From Bog-756 sp963725275 (GTDB lineage: Bacteria > Actinomycetota > Acidimicrobiia > Acidimicrobiales > RAAP-2): DNA of 64,000 nucleotides. The DNA is taken from positions 62,001 to 126,000 of the forward strand of contig CAVRXS010000004.1 of the NCBI GenBank assembly GCA_963725275.1, given 5' to 3'. Below the pieces are notes generated by a model, which was given only the letters and a program-made list of their open reading frames with translations, had not been told where the DNA came from and did no database searches. Below, piece after piece: positions 9,122 through 17,160 of this stretch. The position numbers and the translations under genes are program-made. Each line of letters starts with the position of its first letter. The stretch's first letter is position 1.

Positions 9122-9724
9122 CGGCCGGGACGGTGTCCCTGGAGGCGTGAACCGACCAGAAGAGACCCGGCGCCCGGCGGGCATGACACCCCGGCCCAAG
9201 ATGGTGTCCCGCTCGGCCCGGGGTCGGGAGTTGAACCGGTTCATGAACGCCTCGACCGCCGCCGGGTCGTCCGGCGACACACCTTCGCTGGCTGCTTCGG
9301 TCCAGAGCCGCTTGCCGAAGCTGTATCGGGACGTGTCGGCCATGTTCGCCCGGAACTCGGGTGCGATCTCGTCCAGGAAGTCGCACAGCACCTCGGGGGA
9401 CTCACTTTCCTCATCGAGCAGCTCGGTCTCGGAAAGGAACGTGATGAAGGTCTTCGTCTCGGCGAGGATCTCGTCGAGTTCGTCAGCCTCGGCCATCACC
9501 TTGGCCGGGTAGAGCTCCAGGTAGATCTCATAGAGGTCACGGCGTCTCCAGCGGGTGAGGTGGCGATCCACATAGGCCCACTTGTAGTGGAGCAGGCCCT
9601 CGGGTCCGTCACGCTCGACCTCGAGTCCCCTGCCGTCCGCCCATGCAGCGAACCGCCTCTTCAGCTCCGCGTTCGCTGCCTCATAGTCATCTTCGTGCTC
9701 CGGCTCCCAGCTCTGCGGTTCCAC
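9095..9724 (-). CDS. hypothetical passenger protein inside the ISL3 element
   Basis: A 209-residue protein wholly inside the element, convergent with the transposase and overlapping it by 27 bases. The GTG at 9724 is the most upstream start in frame; no clear ribosome site decides it. Residues 1-60 are mixed charged and aromatic (YKWAYVDRHLTRW). Residues 80-140 are strongly acidic and helical (DELDEILAETKTF, SPEVLCDFLDEIAPEF). The tail is basic (RPSGKRRKRR), which suggests a partner- or DNA-binding protein. I recognise no family. Because it travels with the transposase it may be a transposition accessory or regulator, but that is inference. Confidence 0.65.
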   Translation of the reverse strand: MEPQSWEPEHEDDYEAANAELKRRFAAWADGRGLEVERDGPEGLLHYKWAYVDRHLTRWRRRDLYEIYLELYPAKVMAEADELDEILAETKTFITFLSETELLDEESESPEVLCDFLDEIAPEFRANMADTSRYSFGKRLWTEAASEGVSPDDPAAVEAFMNRFNSRPRAERDTILGRGVMPAGRRVSSGRFTPPGTPSRPSGKRRKRR

Positions 9725-9783
9725 CGCACCATCTTCGCCGAAGGCGAGCCGCCATCCTCACGCTGCACGACGAAACCCAGAAT

Positions 9784-9809
9784 TGACCCACGGATCAGTC
9801 AGGAGAGCC
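9784..9809 (-). repeat. right terminal inverted repeat of the ISL3 element
   Basis: Reads inward as GGCTCTCCTGACTGATCCGT and onward; 25 of 26 bases match the left end. The 8-bp target duplicate GGTTTTGT follows at 9810-9817. Confidence 0.9.
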
Positions 9810-9848
9810 GGTTTTGTCGGTAGCCCACCCGAGGGGTCTCGACAAAAC
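9810..9848 (+). repeat. dispersed intergenic repeat, copy C, right part
   Basis: Continues the repeat interrupted at 7738: GGTTTTGTCGGTAGCCCACC followed by TCGACAAAAC, the near-inverted partner of GTTTTGTCG. It corresponds to the hairpin end of copy B. Confidence 0.75.
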
Positions 9849-9979
9849 TATGCGGCTCGCGCAGACAAAACTCTCGACCTAATGGTGCCCGGCTGACTTC
9901 GGCGTTGACACGGTGTGAGCATCCCCCGCTGAACCGGACACCTGCGCTGAGGTGGTAACACCTTGGGAAAGGAGTCCGT

Positions 9980-11155
9980 GTGCCACGTCCCCACCCGCCG
10001 GAGTTCCGCCAACGAGCCGTCGAGATGGCCCGTGAAGGAACCATCCCGATCGCCAAGCTGGCGCAGGACCTCGGCATTGCCGACAGCTGCCTGCGCAACT
10101 AGATGCGCCAGGACCACATCGACACCGGTCGCCGAGAGGGCCTTTCGACCTCGGAACGGGCCGAGCTCGTGGAGTTGCGCCGCAAGCTCCGGGTCGCCGA
10201 GATGGAAGTCCAGATCCTCAGGCGGGCAGCTGCGTACTTCGCGAAGGACAGCCTGCGCCGCCCAAAACGATCTACACCTTCATCGCCCAGCGCTGCGAGG
10301 ACCTGCCGGTCGCAGCGTGCTGTCGGGCCATGGGGGTGTCGACCTCGTCGTTCTATGCCTGGCGGACCAACCTGTTGAGCGAGCGAGATCTTGCCGACGC
10401 GCTCCTCACCGACACCATGTTTGACATTCACGCCATGAGTCGGCGCAGCTATGGCTCGCCCCGGGTCCACGCCGAACTGGTGCTCGGTGAGGCATCCGCT
10501 GCTCCCGCAAGCGGGTCGAGCGACTGCGCCAGGCCGGCATCGTAGGTATCCACCGGCGGAAGTTCCGGGGCTGCACTCGGCGTGACCCAGATGCCACCCT
10601 CGCCGAGGATCTGCTGGGTCGGAACTTCAACCCGACCGAGCCGGACCGTCTCTGGGTGATAGACGTGACCGAACACCCGACCGGAGAGGGCAAGGTCTAC
10701 TTGGCCGTCGTCCTCGACGCCTGGAGCCGCAGGGTGGTGGGCTGGTCCATCGCCGATCACATCCGCTCCGAGCTCGTGGTCGACGCCGTGCAGATGGCCA
10801 TCTGGCGACGACAGCCACCAGCGGGTCGGACAGTGGCACATTCCGACCGACGATCGATTGAACCTAGTCAATACACGTCTTGGGCCTTCGGTCGCAGGAT
10901 CCGGGCAGCAGGACTGCTCGGTTCCATGGGCACCATCGGGGACTACTTCGACAACAGCGCCGTGGAGAGCTTGTTCGGGACCCTGCAGATCGAGTTGCTC
11001 CACGAGCACCGCTGGGAGACACGGAGCAACTGGCCCTCGCCATGTTCGACTGGATCGAGGCCTGGTACAACCCGAAGCGCCGACACAGCTATTGCCAGAT
11101 GCTCAGCCCTATCGACTACGAAGCCCGCTTCATCCCCACTGCATCTGCGGCATGA
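9980..11155 (+). pseudogene. decayed IS3-family transposase (orfA and orfB remnants)
   Basis: OrfA starts at a GTG (9980) after GGGAAAGGAG and reads EFRQRAVEMAREG, but is cut by an in-frame TAG at 10100-10102 where the family has a sense codon. It resumes at 10103 and ends near 10260 at an AAAAC slip-like site. OrfB (from about 10262) shows VSTSSFYAWR, SRRSYGSPRVHAEL, then shifts frame near 10485. It continues with the integrase core WVIDVTEHP (first Asp), AHSDRRS (second Asp, damaged by an insertion before QYTS) and DYFDNSAVESLFGTL (Glu), then shifts again near 11020 to FDWIEAWYNPKRRHSY. With one nonsense codon, two shifts and an internal insertion it is dead. No right-hand terminal repeat is seen before the neighbouring gene's stop at 11160. 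Confidence 0.85.
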
Positions 11156-11159
11156 TTGC

Positions 11160-14081
11160 TCACTCAACAGCGAATTTGCTGGTGCTGGTCACAGTTCCAA
11201 GGGAAGTAGTGACATCGATGTCGCCGGTCGTGGCACCCGTGGGTACCTTCACCGTGATCTGCGTGGACGTGTCGCTGGTGACGGTGCCCTTTACTGGATG
11301 AGGCCCGGAGGTGGTGAACCCCACCTCAGTTGCACCGGAGAGGTTGGTCCCGGTGATAGTCACTACCGTGCCGGGTAGGCCAAACGAGGGGGCGAACCCG
11401 GTGATCGTGGGTCCTGCATCGGTGAACGTGGCGGCGCTGGTCGCAGAGCCATCGTCTAGTGTGACGACTTCGATGTAGCCGGTCGTGGCACCCGCGGGTA
11501 CCTTCACCGTGATCTGCGTGGACGTGTCCTCGCTGATGGTGCTCTTTATGCCGTTGAAGTCCACCGCCGTTGTGTGGGAGAGGTTGGTCCCGGTGATAGT
11601 CACCACCGTGCCGGGTTTGCCCGACGACGGGGTGAACCCGGTGATGGTGGGTCCTGTGTACGTGAATTTGCTGGCGCTGGTCACGCTCCCGCTAGGAGTG
11701 GTGACTTCGATGTCGCCGGTCGTGGCACCCGCGGGCACCCTCACCCTGATCTCCGTAGGCCCACCGCTTATGATCTCGGTAGCAGCTTCGCCGTTGAAGG
11801 ACACCTCAGTTGCACCGGAGAGGTTGGTCCCGGTGATGGTCACTATCGTGGCGGGTGGGCCCGACGACGGGGTGAACCCGGTGATGGTGGGTGGGCCCGA
11901 TGATACGGCGAATTGGCTGGTGCTGGTCACAGTTCCAAGGGAAGTAGTGACACCGATGTCGCCGCTCGTGGCACCCGTGGGTACCTTCACCTTGATCTGC
12001 GTAGACGTGTCGCTGGTGACGGTGCCCTTTAATGGATGAGGCCCGGAGGTGGTGAACCCCACCTCAGTTGCACCGGAGAGGTTGGTCCCGGTGATAGTCA
12101 CTACCGTGCCGGGTAGGCCAAACGAGGGGGCGAACCCGGTGATCGTGGGTCCTGCATCGGTGAACGTGGCGGCGCTGGTCGCAGAGCCATCGTCTAGTGT
12201 GACGACTTCGATGTAGCCGGTCGTGGCACCCGCGGGTACCTTCACCGTGATCTGCGTGGACGTGTCGCTGGTGATGAGGCCCTTTATGCCGTTGAAGCCC
12301 ACCGCCGTTGTGTGGGAGAGGTTGGTCCCGGTGATGGTCACCACCGTGCCGGGTTTGCCCGACGACGGGGTGAACCCGGTGATGGTGGGTCCTGTGTAGG
12401 TGAACTTGCTGGCGCTGGTCACGCTCCCGCTAGGAGCGGTGACTTCGATGTCGCCGGTCGTGGCACCCGCAGGCACCCTCACCCTGATCTCCGTAGGCGC
12501 ATCGCTTATGATCTCGGTAGCAGCTTCGCCGTTGAAGGACACCTCATTTGCAGCGGTGAGGGCGAGGCTGGTCCCGGTGATGGTCACTATCGTGCCGGGT
12601 GGGCCCGACGACGGAGTGAACCCGGTGATGGTGGGTCCTGTGTAGGTGAATTGGCTGGCGCTGGTCACACTTCCGCTTGGAGTGGTGACTCTGACGTGGC
12701 CGGTCGTGGCACCCGGGGGCACCTGCGCCGTGATCTCTGTCTGTCCGACGGTGGTGACGGTGCCCGCTTTGCCGTTGAAGCTCACCTCAGTTGCCCCGAG
12801 GAGGTTGGCCCCGGTGATGGTCACCACCGTGCCGGTTGAGCCCGACGACGGGGTGAACCCGGTGATGGTGGGTAGGCCCACGACGCCCTGCACCGCACCC
12901 ATGTTGCAGGCTGCGCTCGGCGCGCTGGCGGTCCCACGCTGGTCGGTGGTCGGGCAGAGCTGTATCGCATCGACCGTGGTCGGATTCGGGATCGCCCCGG
13001 CTACCGGACTGGCCGCCGTGGGGAGGATCGTCTGGGTCGGTCCGCCATTGTCTGCGAGGGGAGCGAGGGAGGCGTCCAGCGAGGACGAGTTGCTGATACT
13101 CCCGGTCGCGGAGAACCCACAGGACCCGTCGTCGTCGATGTTGTACCCGAGGTCGGTCACCGCCGAGCCGATCGACCCACAGTCGAGGCCCTGCCCGTTG
13201 TCGGCCACGATGTCGCCTGCCGTGTCGAGGGTCGAGAAGTTGGCGATGCCACCCCCGTCGCCCGCATTCGCGCTGTTGCCGACGATCGTGCTGGCCGCAA
13301 GCGTCACGGGCTCACGACCCACGTCGAGTGCGCCGCCGCTGGCAGCGCTGTTGCCCGAGAAGGTGCTGTCGGTGATCGTGGCGGTCGCCCCGGGCGAATC
13401 GTTGGACACGCCGCCCCCGTTCAGGGACGTGGTGTTGCCCGCGATCGTGGAGTCGGACACGGACAGCTGCCCGGAGAAGTTGTAGATCCCGGCACCTTCT
13501 CCCCCGGTGTTGTCGGACACGGTGCTGTCGGACACGGAGAGCGAACCGTCGTTGGAGAGGCCGGCACCGGTAGCGAAGTTACCGGTGGCCGTGTTGCCGG
13601 TGATGACGCTGTTGGTGACCGTGGTGGTGCCGAAATTGTCGATCCCGCCCCCGGCGGAGTCCACATACCCGTTCTCGACCGTCAATCCCGAGATGATCAC
13701 CGTGCCGGAGTTGATGGTGATCACCGAGCTGAGGCTGCCGCCGTTGACGACGGTCGACGACGCGCCGGCTCCGGCGATGGTGAGCGAGGAGAGTGACGAG
13801 ACGCTGAGACTGTCGTTCTCGAAGTAGGTCCCAGCTGCCACATCGATGATGACGTCGTCGCCCGCGTAGGCGCCGCTGGTCGCCTGGCTGATGGCTCCAG
13901 AGATGGCACTGCAGGCATTGGCCGGACTCGTGCAGTCGCCGGTCCCGGTGGTGGTGACGTAGAGCGTCGCCGAAGTCGCCGACGCGGGTGTCGCTCCTCC
14001 GACCAGGACCCCGACGAACGCACCACCGAACACCAGCAGCCCGGCCAGAAGCGCCCCGACGTATTTCTGTCCCGTTTTCAT
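11160..14081 (-). CDS. large secreted protein: beta-helix domain plus seven IPT/TIG repeats
   Basis: A 973-residue exported, probably surface-associated protein. The ATG at 14081 follows GGAGGG and opens a signal peptide (MKTGQKYVG, hydrophobic core, cut near PASA). About residues 35-350 form a parallel beta-helix with repeating ITGNTATG/SDNTGG motifs, ending in NGGPTQTILPTAASPVAGA, typical of the 'choice-of-anchor Q' beta-helix group. After VGLPTITGFTPSSG come seven IPT/TIG domains of about 80 residues. Domains 2-4 and 5-7 are near-identical, a recent in-frame duplication of 738 bp. The protein stops directly after the seventh domain, five bases from the IS3 remnant, so the true C-terminus may be lost. 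No sorting signal remains. Confidence 0.85.
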   Translation of the reverse strand: MKTGQKYVGALLAGLLVFGGAFVGVLVGGATPASATSATLYVTTTGTGDCTSPANACSAISGAISQATSGAYAGDDVIIDVAAGTYFENDSLSVSSLSSLTIAGAGASSTVVNGGSLSSVITINSGTVIISGLTVENGYVDSAGGGIDNFGTTTVTNSVITGNTATGNFATGAGLSNDGSLSVSDSTVSDNTGGEGAGIYNFSGQLSVSDSTIAGNTTSLNGGGVSNDSPGATATITDSTFSGNSAASGGALDVGREPVTLAASTIVGNSANAGDGGGIANFSTLDTAGDIVADNGQGLDCGSIGSAVTDLGYNIDDDGSCGFSATGSISNSSSLDASLAPLADNGGPTQTILPTAASPVAGAIPNPTTVDAIQLCPTTDQRGTASAPSAACNMGAVQGVVGLPTITGFTPSSGSTGTVVTITGANLLGATEVSFNGKAGTVTTVGQTEITAQVPPGATTGHVRVTTPSGSVTSASQFTYTGPTITGFTPSSGPPGTIVTITGTSLALTAANEVSFNGEAATEIISDAPTEIRVRVPAGATTGDIEVTAPSGSVTSASKFTYTGPTITGFTPSSGKPGTVVTITGTNLSHTTAVGFNGIKGLITSDTSTQITVKVPAGATTGYIEVVTLDDGSATSAATFTDAGPTITGFAPSFGLPGTVVTITGTNLSGATEVGFTTSGPHPLKGTVTSDTSTQIKVKVPTGATSGDIGVTTSLGTVTSTSQFAVSSGPPTITGFTPSSGPPATIVTITGTNLSGATEVSFNGEAATEIISGGPTEIRVRVPAGATTGDIEVTTPSGSVTSASKFTYTGPTITGFTPSSGKPGTVVTITGTNLSHTTAVDFNGIKSTISEDTSTQITVKVPAGATTGYIEVVTLDDGSATSAATFTDAGPTITGFAPSFGLPGTVVTITGTNLSGATEVGFTTSGPHPVKGTVTSDTSTQITVKVPTGATTGDIDVTTSLGTVTSTSKFAVE
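11171..12645 (-). repeat. tandem 738-bp duplication within the IPT-repeat gene
   Basis: The stretch 11171-11908 is repeated at about 11909-12645 with an offset of 738 bases (246 codons), near-identical at DNA level. Differences include a two-codon insertion near 12557. Each unit encodes three IPT domains, so the array grew by duplicating a triplet. Confidence 0.85.
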
Positions 14082-14227
14082 CAGACCAGCACCCTCCGCT
14101 CTGGGGTGCCGTCCGCACACCCGCCTGTGCGAAGGCATAGCACCGAGTGGCTGTACCGGCAACCGCTGTCACTCTTGGTCGCACGACGTTCTCGCAGGGA
14201 GCGGCAGCTCCCCGACCCGCAGCTGGT

Positions 14228-14350
14228 CAGGAGCTCCCCAGAATCGTTAGCACTGGCAACACTGTGGGAGACCCGGGCCAATAGCGTGGGAAATGGCGAT
14301 CCCCGGGCCACCGTTCATGCAGGCGCCTGGGGTTTTGTCGGCAGCCCACT
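14228..14350 (+). repeat. dispersed intergenic repeat, copy D
   Basis: Full-length copy: GGAGCTCCCCAGAATCGTTA, GCAACACTGTGGGAGACC, AATAGCGTGGGAAATGGCGA, CCCCGGGCCACCGTTCATG and GGGGTTTTGTCGGCAGCCCA. It lies upstream of the IPT-repeat gene in the same orientation as the other copies. Confidence 0.8.
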
Positions 14351-14400
14351 CACTCACTCACTCACTCACTCAAACTCAACCACTCACTCAGCTCATGAGC
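14346..14400 (+). repeat. CACT tetranucleotide microsatellite
   Basis: CACT is repeated about seven times directly after copy D, followed by imperfect CTCAACCACTCACTCAGCTC. Such a tract could vary in length; it lies outside any gene, just 3' of the monooxygenase-like gene. Confidence 0.75.
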
Positions 14401-14450
14401 GTCGACGTTACTGACGCACTCGCGCGAACTCCAGCGACAGCGTCCGTCGC

Positions 14451-15707
14451 TCAGAGCGATTCGTTGGAGTTGGGCAGCGACGACGTCTGCCACGTGACCC
14501 CCACGCACATCTCGTCGGATGATCCGTCGCCGAACGTGACGAAATGTGGCGGCGCCTTGCGGAGGATTGGTAACTCCTGCCCCAGCTCGGGGTTGTAGCT
14601 GCAGTTGATCTGTATCTGCTCGCCGCGAGTCACCGGGATGGGCGCCACGTTGTACGCCTTTTGGTAGTCGAAGTTGTAGTTCGGGACGTTCAGGATCGTC
14701 TTGGCCTGCGGCGTCCCCGGATTGAGCACCATCGTGAACTTGACCCCCAACAGGTGCATGTGTGGTTGGATCCTGTCGATGTAGCCGTTCGATCCGACCT
14801 GCCACGTGCATGTGGCCGTGTCACCGACAGGCGGATCGGCCGGGTTTTCACCACATACCTGGTCGATGCCCATGGCCATCTCAACGCCGCCGGAGCCGAA
14901 GCGCTGATTCAGGTAGCTGAGGGATGCCTGATAGTTGCACAGTGACCCAGTCACACCGGCCGGACATGGAATGTTCGGCGGGGCAATCAGGTATTGGGAT
15001 TGCATCGGCAAAAGTGGCGTGGACACCGGAACCGTGTGGAGCATCAGCCCGTTCGTGACCGGCTTGTCGCCCACCAGCAGGTTGTAGTGCACTTGCTCGA
15101 TCACCAGGCTCCCCATGGGCAGGGAGATCCCCGTGCCTTTGGGTAGCACGTCTTCGCCATGCCCAGGCGCCCACACGCTCAGGAAGGGGGTGCTCATGAA
15201 AGCGGCGAGCGACGCACCTGGCAGCGCTGGCGCGCCGAAGCACGTCCATCCCCTACCGCCGGTGGCTGCATTGGCGGCGAGGGCTTGAGCCGTCATGGTC
15301 GGGGGCACCAAGGCAAGCACGGCATGGTGGACCTCGGGACTGCCCGGTTTGAACTGGCTCGAGATCACGTATGAGTTCCGGGTGATGTGCGGGTTGACCA
15401 AGCTGCAGTGGTAGTCGTCGGTCGCTCCCACGGCCGCCTCGGGCTTGTACCTCGGTGACGCCACCGACACGGTGGAGACAGGTGTTTGCGACCTCGGGTT
15501 CGCCTTGGCCGACCCCGAGGTGGTCGCCAACGCCACCGCGCCGAGTGTGCCGGCTACAAGCACAACGCTGATAGCCACGATCAAGGCCCGCGGCGTTCCC
15601 ATGGCGCCTGACAGCCGGCGCCGCTTCGGCGGGACGGGCCCTCGTGACGACCCCTCGTTTGCTGGGTCGGCAGAGTGGCCGTCGGCGTTGTTGGTGAGAT
15701 CGGTCAT
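14451..15707 (-). CDS. membrane-anchored copper type II ascorbate-dependent monooxygenase-like protein
   Basis: A 418-residue protein with a cytoplasmic N-terminus, one membrane helix (about 41-62) and an external domain resembling the two-copper PHM/dopamine-beta-hydroxylase fold. The expected ligands are all present: His127-His128 in EVHHAVL and His207 in VHYNLL for the first copper; His316 and His318 in QPHMHLLG and Met400 in DEMCVG for the second. Several Cys could form the family's disulfides. The start has AGGAG before the ATG. The family hydroxylates C-H bonds using copper, oxygen and a reductant. The bacterial substrate is unknown and no partner gene is adjacent, so the call is of fold and chemistry, not substrate. 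Confidence 0.82.
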   Translation of the reverse strand: MTDLTNNADGHSADPANEGSSRGPVPPKRRRLSGAMGTPRALIVAISVVLVAGTLGAVALATTSGSAKANPRSQTPVSTVSVASPRYKPEAAVGATDDYHCSLVNPHITRNSYVISSQFKPGSPEVHHAVLALVPPTMTAQALAANAATGGRGWTCFGAPALPGASLAAFMSTPFLSVWAPGHGEDVLPKGTGISLPMGSLVIEQVHYNLLVGDKPVTNGLMLHTVPVSTPLLPMQSQYLIAPPNIPCPAGVTGSLCNYQASLSYLNQRFGSGGVEMAMGIDQVCGENPADPPVGDTATCTWQVGSNGYIDRIQPHMHLLGVKFTMVLNPGTPQAKTILNVPNYNFDYQKAYNVAPIPVTRGEQIQINCSYNPELGQELPILRKAPPHFVTFGDGSSDEMCVGVTWQTSSLPNSNESL

Positions 15708-16112
15708 GGTCTCCTGTCCCCGTCCTGCAGCGACTCGGCGTGTTCCCCCAACTCGAGTATGCCTGGTGCGAAGGAACGCACGCCCGGACAGAATGCCCTG
15801 GTAGCGGGGGGACCCACCCAGGAAGCCCTAGCAGGTGACGCCCAGCGATCGTCAGTTTTTGCCGACGTCCCGTTCGGCTACAAGAGAGCTGCGTCGCCGC
15901 CAGAACGGTATCGCCGGCTTCGAGCAGTAGCTCGAGGTCAAGTCCATCGCGTGGCCATCCGCCTGGTGCCAACGGTGATGGCGAAGGAAGCGGAGGCGAC
16001 GATCGAAGGGTGGAAGCGGCTGACCTTGCCGATCCAGAGGAACTGACAGCAAGTCTGCGTGTAGCTGTAACAAGTTGCCTATTTGCGTTCTCGTCCCTGT
16101 GACCAATCGCGT
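15708..16112. other. intergenic stretch with no recognised feature
   Basis: About 400 bases between two leftward genes. The short open frames on both strands show no conserved motif. It probably contains the promoter of the monooxygenase-like gene. Confidence 0.5.
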
Positions 16113-16892
16113 TCAGCGGTGCGCTGTATATCCGCCGTCGATGGTGAACGTCTGGCCGGTGACGAACGCCGCATCGTCGGACAGGAGGTATGCGACGGCC
16201 GTTGCGATCTCTTCTGGGTACCCGAGCCGGCCGACGAGGTGACCCTCAGTGATCGACGCAAGAGTCTCGCCAAGTGGGCCGCCGAGCGATTCCTGGAGAT
16301 CGCGGTCGACGACGACACCAGGCGCGACAGCGTTTACGCGAATGTTGCGATCGGCGTAGGCGGTTGCCACGTAGCGCGTAAGTGCAACGACGCCGGCCTT
16401 GCTGGTTCCGTAGGCAGCGAGAGAGCGGCTCCCGTAAGTTGCAGCGACGGATGCTGTGTTGACAATCGCCCCGCCTCCGCGTTCCAGCATGGCGGGAATG
16501 CCGAAGCGGCAGCCGAGCATGACGCCGTCGAGGTTGACGCGCATCGACCTGTACCAGGTTTCGAGCTGCATGGTGACGACATCTTGGTCGGTGAGGCTGA
16601 GATTGATTGCGGCAGCGTTGTTGTGAAGTAGATCTAGACCGCCGAATGCGGTGAGGGTATCGGCGACCATGCGCGCAACTGCGTCCGGCTCGGCGACGTC
16701 GGTGGCTTGGACGCGGGCGGTTCCACCATCGGTGCGGATCAACTCGACGGTCGTGCCGGCGGCCGCCTCGTCGATATCGGCGATGGTCACTGCAGCACCT
16801 TCGGCCGCGAGGCGGCGGGCGGTCGCACGTCCGATTCCCGAGCCTGCGCCCGTCACGATCGCGATCTTGTCGTGGAAGCGTTGCACGCTCAA
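16113..16892 (-). CDS. SDR family NAD(P)-dependent oxidoreductase
   Basis: A 259-residue classical short-chain dehydrogenase. It shows the nucleotide-binding TGAGSGIG (about 14-21), the acidic IADID segment that favours NAD, NNAA (91-94) and the catalytic Ser148, Tyr161, Lys165 in NTASVAATYG...AAYGTSKAG. It ends with VTGQTFTIDGGYT, which is typical of the family. Substrate unknown. It lies 268 bases from the zinc dehydrogenase on the same strand, so a shared transcript is possible but not shown. Confidence 0.9.
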   Translation of the reverse strand: MSVQRFHDKIAIVTGAGSGIGRATARRLAAEGAAVTIADIDEAAAGTTVELIRTDGGTARVQATDVAEPDAVARMVADTLTAFGGLDLLHNNAAAINLSLTDQDVVTMQLETWYRSMRVNLDGVMLGCRFGIPAMLERGGGAIVNTASVAATYGSRSLAAYGTSKAGVVALTRYVATAYADRNIRVNAVAPGVVVDRDLQESLGGPLGETLASITEGHLVGRLGYPEEIATAVAYLLSDDAAFVTGQTFTIDGGYTAHR

Positions 16893-17160
16893 AGTGTCGC
16901 GCAGGGTCCTGACTATTGCGTTGCTTCGATGCCCATGTGCCGGCCGAACCGCGTCTCGCGGCGGCCCGGAGCTGCTTCACCGGCCACGCCGGCGGGCGCT
17001 CTCGAGATGGTGGTCACAGACGAGTGACCCTCGAAGGGTACCGAGAGGCCCTCCAGGCCGGGCTCGACACGAGCGCCGAGACGCGATGAACCTGGTTTGC
17101 CAACCTCACGGTTGAGCCGACGGTCAACCCGGAGCGTTCCCGGGCCAAAGCCTTGGGACC

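Larger units (their letters stand above)
7739..9809 (+). mobile_element. complete ISL3-family insertion sequence with passenger gene
   Basis: A 2,071-bp element. The 26-bp terminal inverted repeats (7739-7764 and 9784-9809) differ at one position; both read CTGACTGATCCGTGGGTCA inward after a GGCTCT start. It is flanked by a perfect 8-bp direct repeat GGTTTTGT (7731-7738 and 9810-9817), the target-site size known for ISL3. It carries an intact transposase and a convergent passenger gene. Removing the element and one GGTTTTGT restores a continuous copy of the dispersed repeat, so the insertion is later than the repeat. The well-matched ends and intact transposase suggest recent activity. Confidence 0.93.

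Noticed and set aside
10100..10102. In-frame TAG in IS3 orfA as recoding
   Set aside because: The element has other shifts and an insertion in its catalytic core, so simple decay explains the stop.
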